Origin: Candidatus Rothia avicola
Lineage (GTDB): Bacteria; Actinomycetota; Actinomycetes; Actinomycetales; Micrococcaceae
Assembly: GCA_019115985.1 (NCBI GenBank)
Contig: DXCN01000061.1
Location: forward strand, 16,480-80,479
Length of the DNA: 64,000 bases
Direction of reading: 5' to 3'
Made by a program: the position numbers and the translations under genes. Below are positions 25,782-36,001 of this stretch, in pieces. Position 1 is the stretch's first letter. The number at the start of each line of letters is the position of its first letter. The notes under the pieces are model-generated. The model worked only from the letters and a program-made list of their open reading frames with translations. It had not been told where the DNA came from and made no database searches.

Positions 25782-26492
25782 CTAGCAGGTGCCGCTGGTA
25801 ATCTTCTGGTCGTTGCCGGCGTTAGAGTCCGGCAGGATGGGGCCATTACCGTTGAAGTAGAGGACCGTATCCTTGTTGTAGTTGGTGGAGTTACCCAGGT
25901 TGGACCACTGGATCGTGGGGTAGCACTGACCTTCGATGCGCAGGGGGGTGCGACGAGTATCATTAACCGAAGTGCCATAACGCTGAGGGATAGTAATCTT
26001 GGAGCTGTAGGACCCTAAATCACTGGAAGAAGCAACGGTAACGGTGCTCTTGGGGGTGATGTTTGAAGAGCCAGCAGAGGCACTCCCATCCCAGATAAGG
26101 CGAGCCTGGCAGTTAACCCTATCGACAGAGATATCTTGGTTTGCTGTCAAAGTAACGGTAAAGGTGCTGGCTCTGGTGCCCTTAGCCGGTGAAGTGGTAA
26201 GAGTCCAAGATCCATCGGAGGGGTAATTTACTCCGGGTACAGTTGCGCTACTGGCATTGAAAGTCCATGTGACGGTCTGACCTGCGTAAATCATGCCACT
26301 ACTGCTTACGACATTGAGGTAAATTGAGGTGGTCTGAGAGTTTACATTGCCTTTGCCGAAAAAGAGACTACAAATAGATCCATAGGGGCTAGTGGAGGCG
26401 GCGTAGGCGGGAATCGCTGAGGTAGCAAGAACTGCAGGGGCGGCCCAGGCAGCGCCTTTAGCCAAATTACGGCGTGAAACCGATGCGGGCAT
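25782..26492 (-). CDS. Tat-signal secreted protein of unknown function
   Basis: 'SRRNLAKGAAWAAPAVLATSAIPAYAAS' twin-arginine signal. Confidence 0.7.
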   Translation of the reverse strand: MPASVSRRNLAKGAAWAAPAVLATSAIPAYAASTSPYGSICSLFFGKGNVNSQTTSIYLNVVSSSGMIYAGQTVTWTFNASSATVPGVNYPSDGSWTLTTSPAKGTRASTFTVTLTANQDISVDRVNCQARLIWDGSASAGSSNITPKSTVTVASSSDLGSYSSKITIPQRYGTSVNDTRRTPLRIEGQCYPTIQWSNLGNSTNYNKDTVLYFNGNGPILPDSNAGNDQKITSGTC

Positions 26493-26807
26493 AAGAAGAA
26501 GTACCTTATCTTTTGAAAAATCTTACATCTAAGAGGAGCCGTTCCCTAATTTTTGAGATGACTCTACTCGATTCTACTGAAAAATCTTAGAAGAACTGTG
26601 CAAAAGCCCCATATTAACACACACTATTTAAGTGACTTGTTTCAAGTGGCCTGGCCTGGTCAGGTAAAAATAGAGAGGTGTTGTTTGCTTCCCAAGGCCC
26701 TCTGTGGTGGAAATCACAGGGATGAACTGGGTCTAGCTTCTTGAATTATAATGAAATATAGGGTAAACAACGGCGGCTTGATAGGCTAAATAGTTAAACT
26801 GGTAGTT

Positions 26808-28037
26808 ATGGTTTCTCTACATATTACTGACGGTATCTTGGGTTTGCACCCTGCCAGCCGTAGTTTTAAAGACTCCGTTCAGTCGCTACTGCCTGAACTC
26901 ATAGATTTCCGCCGTCAGGTGCATCAGAACCCTGAGCTGTCCTACCTTGAGAACAAGACGACCGAGCGTATTTTCCGTACCCTCACCGAGGCGGGGCTGG
27001 CACCCAAGCATTTGAAGGGAACCGGTTGCTATGTTGATGTAGGTTCTGGCCCGATGGCCGCTGCCCTGCGCGCCGATATCGATGCCCTGCCTATTCAGGA
27101 GGAAACTGACCTGCCCTACGCTTCTCAGGTCGATGGCGTCATGCATGCCTGCGGTCACGATATTCACCAGACCGTCATGCTGGGGGTTGCTATTGCCCTG
27201 CACCGCCTTCACCAGGAGCTTCCCCTGGGCGGCACTGTGCGTATTATTTTCCAGCCGGCTGAGGAACAGCTGCCCGGCGGGGCCGTGGACGTCATTGCCC
27301 AGGGCATCCTTGAGGGTGTGCCCCGCGCCTTTGCCCTGCACTGCGAACCCAAGGTTGACGTGGGCAAAATTGGTACCCGCATCGGTGCTATCACGAGCGC
27401 CTCCGACACCATCAAAATCACTCTTAAGGGCCGCGGCGGTCATACCTCCCGCCCGCACCTGACCGAGGACGTCATCTACGCTCTCTCCCAAATCGCGATT
27501 AACGTACCTGCTGTGCTCTCGCGCAAGACGGACGTCCGCTCCGGCGTGCTGGTTGCCTGGGGGCAGGTTGAGGCGGGGGTAGCTCCTAACGCTATTCCGT
27601 CTACCGCTTTCTTGGCGGGTACCATGCGCTGCCTGGATGCGGACGTCTGGAAGCAGGCCGGTGCCATGCTCGATGAGGTGGTCGACCAGATTGCTGCCCC
27701 CTACAACGTAGAGGTTGAGCTTGAGCACTACCGGGGGGTTCCGCCGTCCGTCAATACCGAAGATGAGGTTGCCATGGTTGAGGCGGCCTCCCGCGCGGAA
27801 CTGGGGGAGGATTCCGTGGTGCTGGTGGAGCAGTCCATGGGCGGGGAAGATTTCGCCTGGATGCTCCAGGAGGTTCCCGGCGCCCTGATTCGTTTGGGTA
27901 CCCGAGTGCCCGGTGGGGTGACCTACGATCTGCACCGGGGCGACTACGCGCCGGACGAGCGCGCGATCGAGTACGGAGTGCAGGTCATGGCGGCGACCGC
28001 GCTGCGGGCTATCCGCTCGGAGCTGTCTCGCAGCTAA
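26808..28037 (+). CDS. M20-family amidohydrolase/peptidase
   Basis: 'FRRQVHQNPELSYLENKT', 'MHACGHDIHQTVMLG', 'SMGGEDFAWML'. Confidence 0.95.
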   Translation: MVSLHITDGILGLHPASRSFKDSVQSLLPELIDFRRQVHQNPELSYLENKTTERIFRTLTEAGLAPKHLKGTGCYVDVGSGPMAAALRADIDALPIQEETDLPYASQVDGVMHACGHDIHQTVMLGVAIALHRLHQELPLGGTVRIIFQPAEEQLPGGAVDVIAQGILEGVPRAFALHCEPKVDVGKIGTRIGAITSASDTIKITLKGRGGHTSRPHLTEDVIYALSQIAINVPAVLSRKTDVRSGVLVAWGQVEAGVAPNAIPSTAFLAGTMRCLDADVWKQAGAMLDEVVDQIAAPYNVEVELEHYRGVPPSVNTEDEVAMVEAASRAELGEDSVVLVEQSMGGEDFAWMLQEVPGALIRLGTRVPGGVTYDLHRGDYAPDERAIEYGVQVMAATALRAIRSELSRS

Positions 28038-28339
28038 CCTCCAGTAGGTTACCGGCTGGTAACTTTTTTAGAAAATTTTTGAGAGGGCAGGGCGCCCGCC
28101 TCTGCTATCCGGGGTGGCCTCCTACCCTCTGTGATTAGCTTAAACGCCCAAGCAGTGTGATTAAACAGCAGGGGCGTGTTGTGCGCTTCACGTTTTTTAA
28201 GGTAAATCGGGGGTGAATGGGAAGCTGAATCACACTAAGATGTGTTGTGTTACGCAAAATTTTCTCTGAAAGCACCTTCACACACAGTTGGCGTAAACTA
28301 TGCGCCGTTCGCTTTCAGGGCCGTACGAAAAGGACCTTC

Positions 28340-29437
28340 ATGGCTTTCTCACGTAAGCACGTTGCATCCACCGGCTCTATCCTGGGTGTCTCAGCCCTGC
28401 TGCTGTCAGCATGTGGTGCTGCCCCCGAAGAATCATCCGCATCTTCTAGCGAGAACAGCGACTACCTGGGTTGCATCGTTTCTGACTTCGGTGGCTTCAA
28501 CGACAAGTCCTTCAACCAGAACTCCTACAAGGGTCTGAAGGACGCTGTCGCCGAATACGGCATCGAGTACAAGGAAGCTCAGTCAGCCTCAGATACCGAC
28601 TACGGCCCCAACGTTAACCAGATGGTTCAGTCAGGCTGCAACCTGACCATCACCGTTGGCTTCAACCTGGCTAAGACTACTCAGGAAGTAGCTACCCAGA
28701 ACCCCGACACGCACTTCACCATCGTTGACGATAACTCTATCGAGCTCGACAACGTCCGCCCCATCGTATTCGACACCGCCCAGGCTGCCTTCCAGGCAGG
28801 CTACCTGGCCGCTGCCCAGACCAAGACCGGTAAGGTTGCAACCTACGGCGGCGCTGAATACCCCACCGTGACTATCTTCATGGACGGTTTTGCTCAGGGC
28901 GTTGCCTACTACAACGAGCAGAAGGGCGCCAACGTTGAGGTACTCGGCTGGAACACCGAGAGCCAGTCAGGTACCTTCACCGGTGACTTCGAGGACGCCT
29001 CAAAGGGCAAGGTTAACACCCAGAACTTCCTCGATCAGGGCGCAGACATCATCCTGCCCGTAGCTGGCCCCGTAGGTTCCGGTACCCTTGAAGCTGTTAA
29101 GGAATACAACGCTACTAACCCCGAAAACCCTGCCTCTGTTGTTTGGGTTGACGCTGACGGCGTTGAAACCAACCCCGATTACGCTGATATCATCCTGACT
29201 TCTATCCTCAAGAAGATGGATACCGCAGTTACCGAAACCATCAAGGCTGACCTGGACGGCAACTTCACCTCCGACGCCTACATTGGCACCCTGGAGAACG
29301 ACGGCGTTGGCCTGGCCCCCTTCCACAGCTTCGAATCAGCAGTCTCAGACGAGGCCAAGGCTGAGCTCGATAAGATCAAGGAAGACATCATCTCAGGTGC
29401 CATCAAGGTCGAAACCGCAGGTACCCCCACCGCCTAA
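28340..29437 (+). CDS. BMP-family ABC transporter substrate-binding lipoprotein
   Basis: Lipobox 'LLLSACG'; 'GGFNDKSFNQNSYKGLKDA'. Confidence 0.93.
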   Translation: MAFSRKHVASTGSILGVSALLLSACGAAPEESSASSSENSDYLGCIVSDFGGFNDKSFNQNSYKGLKDAVAEYGIEYKEAQSASDTDYGPNVNQMVQSGCNLTITVGFNLAKTTQEVATQNPDTHFTIVDDNSIELDNVRPIVFDTAQAAFQAGYLAAAQTKTGKVATYGGAEYPTVTIFMDGFAQGVAYYNEQKGANVEVLGWNTESQSGTFTGDFEDASKGKVNTQNFLDQGADIILPVAGPVGSGTLEAVKEYNATNPENPASVVWVDADGVETNPDYADIILTSILKKMDTAVTETIKADLDGNFTSDAYIGTLENDGVGLAPFHSFESAVSDEAKAELDKIKEDIISGAIKVETAGTPTA

Positions 29438-29465
29438 ACAGCTAGGTTAGCCGCAGGCTACTCAC

Positions 29466-29503
29466 AACGGCTCACACCCTCGAAACGAGAGGTGTGAGCC
29501 GTT
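29466..29503. terminator. intercistronic hairpin between lipoprotein and ABC ATPase genes
   Basis: aacggctcacacc / ggtgtgagccgtt. Confidence 0.7.
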
Positions 29504-29643
29504 TGTCTGGCAAGCGGTCCTGCTCTTGCAGACAGCCTTTAGGGTAGGGGCCTAAACCGCTAAACTAGGCACAAACACTCCTTCACTCTGCAGCCTCCAC
29601 CGGGCCGTAGCGTGCGTCCGGTTCTCACACAGAAAGCCACCCC

Positions 29644-31260
29644 ATGAAACTCGAACTGCGCAAGGTCACCAAACGTTTCGGTGACTTTACCGCGAACGAC
29701 AGCATCGACCTTGTGGTCCGCCCCGGCACAGTACACTGTCTACTGGGCGAAAACGGTGCAGGTAAGTCCACTCTCATGAACGTTATCTTCGGTCTGTACC
29801 GGCCTACCGAAGGTCAGCTGTTCATCGATGACCAGCCGGTTGAGTTCTCTGGCCCCTCAGACGCTATGGCAGCAGGCATCGGTATGGTACACCAGCACTT
29901 TATGCTGGTACCTGTTTTCACCGTCGCCGAGAATGTGGCTCTGGGTTCTGAATCTCTCAAGGGCGGTACCCTCGACCTTGAGACCACCCGCCGTAAGATT
30001 CGTGAGATTTCTGACCGCTACGGTTTTGCGGTTGACCCCGACGCCATCGTTGAAGACCTGCCCGTTGGTGTGCAGCAGCGCGTTGAAATCATCAAGGCCC
30101 TTGTCCGTGATGCCGAAATTCTTATTCTTGACGAGCCCACTGCCGTGCTTACCCCGGCAGAAACAGACCAGCTGCTGGGTATCATGGACCAGCTCCGCAA
30201 GGACGGCAAGTCCCTGCTCTTCATCTCCCACAAGCTCCGCGAAGTCCGTGAAATTTCGGATGACATCACCGTCATCCGTCGCGGCAAGGTCGTGGGCCAT
30301 GCTGATTCCTCCATGTCGACCACCGAACTAGCCTCGCTCATGGTGGGTAAGGCCGTGCAGCTGACCGTTGAGAAGGACGCCGCCCAGACCAACGACCAGA
30401 CTTTTGCCGTTGAAAACCTCACCCTGGTTGCAGAGAACGGCGTACCCCTGCTCAAGGACGTCAGTTTCACCGTGCACGGCGGCGAAATTCTCGCCGTTGC
30501 CGGTGTGCAGGGTAACGGCCAGACTGAACTAGCAGAATCTATTATCGGTCTGCACCCCAAAGCCACCGGCTCTATGAAGCTCAACGGCACCGAGCTGCTG
30601 GGCATGACCACCAAGCAGGTCCTGCGTACCGGTGTCGGCTTCGTGCCCGAAGACCGCAGCAAGGACGGCCTCGTCGGATCCTTCTCTATCTCAGAGAACC
30701 TAATCCTCGACCTCTTTGACACCAAAGACTTCTCATCGGCAGGCACCCTCAACCGGGCCAAGATCTCAGCTAATGCCGACCGGGCAGGAACCGAGTTCGA
30801 CATCCGCATGGGCTCCAAGGAGCACACCGCCTCGACTTTATCCGGCGGTAACCAGCAGAAGATTGTTGTAGCTCGTGAACTTTCCCGCCCGCTCGAACTC
30901 TTCGTCGCTTCCCAGCCCACCCGCGGCGTCGACGTCGGCTCCATCGAGTTCATCCACAAGCGCATCGTCGAAGAACGAGACAAGGGCGTGCCCGTCATCA
31001 TCGTCTCCACCGAACTCGACGAGGTTTACGGACTAGCTGACCGCATCGCCGTCTTCTTCCACGGCGAACTCATGGGCATCGTCCCGCCCAGCACGCCCCG
31101 CTCCGTGCTCGGCCAGATGATGGCAGGAGCCACCTACGAAGAAGCCCTCGCAGCAGCCGCAGAACACGAAGAAGAAGCCCCCAGCGCTTCCCACACCAAG
31201 CACCTGGCAACTACCCCCGAGACCCCCTGGGCAGAAGGAGAAGAGAATGAGCGAGCATAA
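29644..31260 (+). CDS. nucleoside-type ABC transporter ATP-binding protein (duplicated ABC domain)
   Basis: 'GENGAGKSTLMNVIFG', 'LDEPTAVLTPAE', second-domain 'LSGGNQQKIVVAREL'. Confidence 0.94.
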   Translation: MKLELRKVTKRFGDFTANDSIDLVVRPGTVHCLLGENGAGKSTLMNVIFGLYRPTEGQLFIDDQPVEFSGPSDAMAAGIGMVHQHFMLVPVFTVAENVALGSESLKGGTLDLETTRRKIREISDRYGFAVDPDAIVEDLPVGVQQRVEIIKALVRDAEILILDEPTAVLTPAETDQLLGIMDQLRKDGKSLLFISHKLREVREISDDITVIRRGKVVGHADSSMSTTELASLMVGKAVQLTVEKDAAQTNDQTFAVENLTLVAENGVPLLKDVSFTVHGGEILAVAGVQGNGQTELAESIIGLHPKATGSMKLNGTELLGMTTKQVLRTGVGFVPEDRSKDGLVGSFSISENLILDLFDTKDFSSAGTLNRAKISANADRAGTEFDIRMGSKEHTASTLSGGNQQKIVVARELSRPLELFVASQPTRGVDVGSIEFIHKRIVEERDKGVPVIIVSTELDEVYGLADRIAVFFHGELMGIVPPSTPRSVLGQMMAGATYEEALAAAAEHEEEAPSASHTKHLATTPETPWAEGEENERA

Positions 31261-32545
31261 GCCCGCAACCCCGCAGGTAGACCCTGCCCTCGCTGCCGAT
31301 ACGGCAGTCAAAACCCCGCCCCAGGACGTCCCCTCCCAGCTGGTAGCCACCGAGAAGCCCTCAACCTTCGCCCGCATTGCAGGTGGCAGTGTCGGCCTCT
31401 CCATCGGCGCAGCCCTGGCAGCCTTTATCGTCGGTGGCCTGCTCATTGCAGCGACCGACCCTGCCACCCAGAAGGCAGCGACCTACTTCTTCGCCCGCCC
31501 CATGGATACCATCAGCGCAGGTTTCAGCGCAGCCTACGAAGCCTACGTGGCCCTGCTCCAGGGTGCTATCTACAACCCCAACGGTAGAAGCTTCGCCCAG
31601 CAGATTCGCCCCATCACCGAAACCCTCACCATGGCCACCCCGCTCATCTTTGCGGGCCTAGCAGTAGCCCTCTCCTTCCGAGCAGGCCTCTTCAACATTG
31701 GTGCCCAGGGCCAGATCATCCTTGGCGCTATCGTTTCAGGTTGGGTCGGCCTCAACGCTGGCCTGCCCCTGCCCGTCATGATTCCCCTGGTCATCCTTGG
31801 CGGTATCATCGGCGGCGCCATCTGGGGCGGTATTATCGGCGTCCTCAAGGCTAAGACCGGAGCCCACGAAGTCATCCTGTCCATCATGATGAACTACATC
31901 GCCGCTAACCTGCTCACCTACCTACTTAAAATCCCTGTCCTGCAGGCAGCCGGTAGCTCCAACCCCATCTCTGATTCCCTCCCCGAGAGCGCAGTCTTCC
32001 CCCTCCTCCTGGGTAACCCCTTCCGCCTCCACCTGGGCTTCATCGTTGCTATCCTGGCCGTCATCTTTGTCAGCTGGCTCCTGAACCGATCCACCATCGG
32101 CTTCCGCCTACGCGCAGTCGGCGCCAACCCCAATGCAGCCCGTACTGCAGGTATCTCCGTATCCTCCGGCTACATCATCGTTATGGCTATCTCCGGTGCC
32201 CTAGCAGGCCTGGCCGGCACCGCCCAGGTATCCGGTACCGAAAAAATTATCACTATCGGCATCGCCGGCTCACTGGGCTTCGACGCCATCACCGTAGCCC
32301 TGCTCGGACGCTCCACCCCCTGGGGCACCTTCTTCGCGGCGATCCTCTTCGGCGCCTTCCGTGCAGGCGGTGTTACCATGCAGGTCGCCACCGGTACTGA
32401 CATCGATATTGTTCTGGTGCTCCAGGCTCTTATCGTCCTCTTCATCGCAGCGCCCCCGCTCGTCCGTTCCCTATTCCACCTGCCCGACCCCACCGGCAAG
32501 CCCAAGAAAAAGAAGTCAGCTAAGAAGAAGGCCGTGGAGGCATAA
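31247..32545 (+). CDS. ABC transporter permease (nucleoside importer)
   Basis: 'AGLFNIGAQGQIILGA', 'GAHEVILSIMMNYIA'. Confidence 0.93.
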   Translation: MSEHKPATPQVDPALAADTAVKTPPQDVPSQLVATEKPSTFARIAGGSVGLSIGAALAAFIVGGLLIAATDPATQKAATYFFARPMDTISAGFSAAYEAYVALLQGAIYNPNGRSFAQQIRPITETLTMATPLIFAGLAVALSFRAGLFNIGAQGQIILGAIVSGWVGLNAGLPLPVMIPLVILGGIIGGAIWGGIIGVLKAKTGAHEVILSIMMNYIAANLLTYLLKIPVLQAAGSSNPISDSLPESAVFPLLLGNPFRLHLGFIVAILAVIFVSWLLNRSTIGFRLRAVGANPNAARTAGISVSSGYIIVMAISGALAGLAGTAQVSGTEKIITIGIAGSLGFDAITVALLGRSTPWGTFFAAILFGAFRAGGVTMQVATGTDIDIVLVLQALIVLFIAAPPLVRSLFHLPDPTGKPKKKKSAKKKAVEA

Positions 32546-32547
32546 CC

Positions 32548-33840
32548 ATGAGCGTCACTGCAACTCCCGAAACCACCGCCAGCACTTCAGAAGAAAAGCT
32601 GGTCGTCAAAAACTGGAAGAACCCCATCATCTACGGGGTACTCTCCATTATCGGCACCCTGCTCATCGCCCTGCGCGCCCCTAAGAGCACCATCAGCCTA
32701 GGCATCAGCGACGGCGTCAGCTGGTTCTCCGTCGAACCCCTGAACATCAACCCCCAGATCTACGGCTGGGTAGCCTCCATCGTCATGCTGGCCCTCGCAG
32801 GCTACGCCCTGGTGACCACCAACGCCGGTAAGGCCCCGGGCCGCTGGGTAGCGCCCCTCTTCTGGTTCTCCTTCGCCTCTGGCCTACTCATCTGGGCGAT
32901 CGGTTCCACTGCTAAGCCGGAACTCTCCCTGGTCTCCCTACTCAACGGCGCCGTGCTGCTCTCCATCCCCATGATCTTCGGCTCCATGGGCGGCCTGCTC
33001 TGCGAGCGCTCCGGCATCGTCAACATCGCCATCGAAGGCCAGCTCCTGCTGGGCGCCTTCTCCGCCGTCATCGTTGGCTCTACTACCGATAGTCCCTGGG
33101 CCGGCCTCATCGCAGCTATGGTTGGCGGTATGCTCGTCTCTGCCCTGTTGGCCCTCTTCTCCATCAAGTACCTGGTGGACCAGGTCATCGTGGGTGTCGT
33201 GGTCAACGTTCTGGTCTCAGGCCTCACCGGCTTCCTTTATGCCCGTGTCCTTGAGGCCAACGCCGCTACCCTCAACTCTGCGCCCAAGCTGCCGGCCTTC
33301 GCCATCCCCGGCCTCTCCGAGATCCCTGTTCTGGGCCCCGTCCTCTTCAACCAGAACGTACTGGTCTACCTCATGTACATCGTGGTAGCCGTCATCTGGT
33401 TCGCCCTCAACAAGACCCGCTGGGGCCTACGCACCCGCGCCGTCGGAGAACACCCTAAGGCCGCCGACACCCTGGGCGTCAACGTCAACCGCCTACGCGC
33501 CACCAACGTGCTGCTGGCCGGTGCCGTAGCCGGTATGGGCGGCGCCTTCTTCACCCTGGTCTCCGTCTCCTCCTTCAACTCCGACATGACCGCAGGCCAG
33601 GGCTACATCGCCCTCGCCGCCCTCATCTTCGGCCGCTGGACTCCCATCGGAGCCCTCTCCGCCGCCCTCCTCTTCGGCTTCTCCCTCAACCTGCAGTTCG
33701 TCCTCTCCATCCTGGGCACCAGGGTGCCCACCGAACTGCTCGCCATGCTGCCCTACCTGGTCACCATCTTCGCGGTAGCCGGTCTGGTGGGGCGCTCCCG
33801 CGGCCCCGCCGCAGTGGGCAAGCCCTACATCAAGGAGTAG
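32548..33840 (+). CDS. ABC transporter permease (nucleoside importer)
   Basis: 'GSMGGLLCERSGIVNIAIEGQLLLGAF', 'GEHPKAADTLGVNV'. Confidence 0.93.
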   Translation: MSVTATPETTASTSEEKLVVKNWKNPIIYGVLSIIGTLLIALRAPKSTISLGISDGVSWFSVEPLNINPQIYGWVASIVMLALAGYALVTTNAGKAPGRWVAPLFWFSFASGLLIWAIGSTAKPELSLVSLLNGAVLLSIPMIFGSMGGLLCERSGIVNIAIEGQLLLGAFSAVIVGSTTDSPWAGLIAAMVGGMLVSALLALFSIKYLVDQVIVGVVVNVLVSGLTGFLYARVLEANAATLNSAPKLPAFAIPGLSEIPVLGPVLFNQNVLVYLMYIVVAVIWFALNKTRWGLRTRAVGEHPKAADTLGVNVNRLRATNVLLAGAVAGMGGAFFTLVSVSSFNSDMTAGQGYIALAALIFGRWTPIGALSAALLFGFSLNLQFVLSILGTRVPTELLAMLPYLVTIFAVAGLVGRSRGPAAVGKPYIKE

Positions 33841-33854
33841 GTCCGGACGGACGC

Positions 33855-33889
33855 GTGGCCGCCCCGCTTGCACAGCAAGGGGCGGCCAC
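33855..33889. terminator. hairpin downstream of nucleoside permease
   Basis: gtggccgcccc..cttg-cacag-caaggggcggccac. Confidence 0.65.
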
Positions 33890-33918
33890 TGCCGTCTTAA
33901 CATTGTTGGACCTGAGTA

Positions 33919-34095
33919 GGGAGGTGGAGGCGGACGCCCCGGCAGCCGACTGGCTGGGATGAGTAGGGTTTTCCGCGAAGCGAAACAGAAATCCCTGCGA
34001 ATTAGCCGAGCCTGCGAGGCTACATGAATCGCGTGCGAGCTCTGCGAGCCTGCGAGAAGGTTAGTCGGTAAAGGGGCATCCGTCTCCGCCTCCCC
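33919..34095. repeat. structured intergenic element E2
   Basis: Imperfect terminal IR gggaggtggaggcggacgcccc / ggggcatccgtctccgcctcccc; contains GGCTGGGATGA and a CGC-GAA-GCG hairpin. Confidence 0.6.
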
Positions 34096-34125
34096 ATACC
34101 TGTAGAAAAACAAAGAAAGATACCA

Positions 34126-34527
34126 ATGACTACGCAAGACATTGACTGGGACCAGCTCACCGCTGCCGCCACCGCAGCCCTGGAGAACTCCTACTCGCCC
34201 TACTCCAACTTCGCGGTGGGGGCCGCAGCCCTAACCACCGACGGGCGCCTGATTACCGGCGCTAACATCGAAAACGCCTCCTATGGGATTACCCTCTGTG
34301 CCGAATGCTCCCTCATTTCCGAGCTCTTCCGCACCGGCGGTGGCAAGCTCGCGGCCTTTGCCTGTGTCGATAAGGACGGTAACGCCCTGATGCCCTGCGG
34401 CCGCTGCCGCCAGCTGCTCTACGAACACAGCACCCCCGGCATGCTCCTGCGCTCCACCAGCGGAGTGCTCTCCATCGAGCAGATGCTGCCCGACGCTTTC
34501 GGCCCCGACCGCCTAGCTGCCCCCTAA
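34126..34527 (+). CDS. cdd: cytidine deaminase
   Basis: 'SPYSNFAVGAAALTTDGRLITGANIENASYGITLCAE', 'MPCGRCRQLLYE'. Confidence 0.96.
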   Translation: MTTQDIDWDQLTAAATAALENSYSPYSNFAVGAAALTTDGRLITGANIENASYGITLCAECSLISELFRTGGGKLAAFACVDKDGNALMPCGRCRQLLYEHSTPGMLLRSTSGVLSIEQMLPDAFGPDRLAAP

Positions 34528-34600
34528 CGTCCTTATCTTTCCCGTTCACTAACCGCTTTGCTCAGGCCATGCCCCGGCGCAAACTGGCATACTGGAAGAG

Positions 34601-35965
34601 ATGCCCGAACAATACGACACAACAGGGCAGGGGAGCGAAGCTGCACCCTGCCGGGAAGGTGAGTGCTTGAGCACCGAAGCTTTCGACGCCGTAGACATTA
34701 TCCGCACCAAACGCGACCACGGAACCCTCACCAACGACCAGATCGACTGGGTCATCGACGCCTACACCCGCGGCGTCGTAGCCGACGAGCAGATGAGCGC
34801 CCTGGCCATGGCCATCTTCCTCAACGGCATGAACCGCGAAGAGATTGCCCGCTGGACCGACGCCATGATCCGCTCCGGCGAGCGCATGGACTTCTCATCC
34901 ATCATCGGCCCCGACAAAAAGCGTGCCACCGCAGACAAGCATTCCACCGGCGGCGTCGGCGACAAAATCACCCTGCCCCTGGCCCCGCTGGTCGCCGTCT
35001 ACAACGTGGCCGTGCCCCAGCTCTCAGGCCGCGGCCTGGGCCACACCGGGGGTACCCTCGACAAGCTCGAAGCTATTCCCGGTTGGCAGGCTAACATTTC
35101 CAACGAAAAAACCCTCGATATTCTCGGTACCGTCGGTGCTGTTATCTCAGCCGCAGGTACCGGCCTGGCCCCCGCCGACAAGAAGCTCTACGCCCTGCGC
35201 GACACCACCTCCACTGTCGAGGCAATCCCGCTCATTGCCTCGTCCATCATGAGCAAGAAAATCGCCGAAGGTACCGACTCCCTGGTGCTCGACGTCAAGG
35301 TCGGTTCCGGCGCCTTTATGAAGGACGCCGCACGCGCCCGCGAGCTGGCAGAGGTCATGGTTGAGCTGGGGCAGGGGGCCGGCGTTAAAACCAGTGCCCT
35401 GCTCACCACCATGGACACCCCCCTGGGCCTGGCCGTTGGCAATGCCAACGAGGTGGCAGAATCCGTTGAGGTGCTCGCTGGTGGCGGACCCGCCGATATT
35501 GTCGAACTGACCGTCGAGCTGGCCCGCGTTATGCTCAAAAACTCCGGCGTCGATGCCGACCCCGCCGAGGCTCTTGCGGACGGCCGCGCCATGGACAAGT
35601 GGCGCGAGATGATTTCCGCCCAGGGTGGGGACCCCGATGCAGCCCTGCCGCAGGCCCGCGAAACCCACACCGTCTACGCTAACGCAAGCGGCACCCTAAC
35701 CCGCCTGGACGCCCTGGCCGTGGGTGTGGCGTCCTGGCGTCTGGGTGCAGGCCGAGCCCGCAAAGAAGACGCCGTGCAGCTGGCAGCGGGTATCAACCTG
35801 CACGCCAAGCCCGGCGACAGCGTCACCGCAGGTCAGCCCCTGATGACCCTGATGACCGACACTCCCGAACGCTTTGAACGAGCCCTGGAATCCCTCAAGG
35901 ACGCCTGGACTATCGGAGACGATTACACCCCTACCGACCTGATTCTGGATAGAATCAACGCTTAA
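34601..35965 (+). CDS. deoA: thymidine phosphorylase
   Basis: 'DKHSTGGVGDKITLPLAPLVA', 'SGRGLGHTGGTLDKLEAIPG', 'KVGSGAFMK'. Confidence 0.95.
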   Translation: MPEQYDTTGQGSEAAPCREGECLSTEAFDAVDIIRTKRDHGTLTNDQIDWVIDAYTRGVVADEQMSALAMAIFLNGMNREEIARWTDAMIRSGERMDFSSIIGPDKKRATADKHSTGGVGDKITLPLAPLVAVYNVAVPQLSGRGLGHTGGTLDKLEAIPGWQANISNEKTLDILGTVGAVISAAGTGLAPADKKLYALRDTTSTVEAIPLIASSIMSKKIAEGTDSLVLDVKVGSGAFMKDAARARELAEVMVELGQGAGVKTSALLTTMDTPLGLAVGNANEVAESVEVLAGGGPADIVELTVELARVMLKNSGVDADPAEALADGRAMDKWREMISAQGGDPDAALPQARETHTVYANASGTLTRLDALAVGVASWRLGAGRARKEDAVQLAAGINLHAKPGDSVTAGQPLMTLMTDTPERFERALESLKDAWTIGDDYTPTDLILDRINA

Positions 35966-36001
35966 AACCTCCCCTCGACCCTGCAAGAAAAGAGAAGAAC
36001 C

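Noticed and set aside
26886-27935. Long antisense ORF (349 aa) opposite the M20 amidohydrolase
   Set aside because: Shadow frame of a recognisable enzyme; no motifs, no RBS evidence
30018-31010. Antisense ORF (330 aa) opposite the ABC ATPase
   Set aside because: Ser/Arg/Thr-rich shadow ORF overlapping a clearly coding gene
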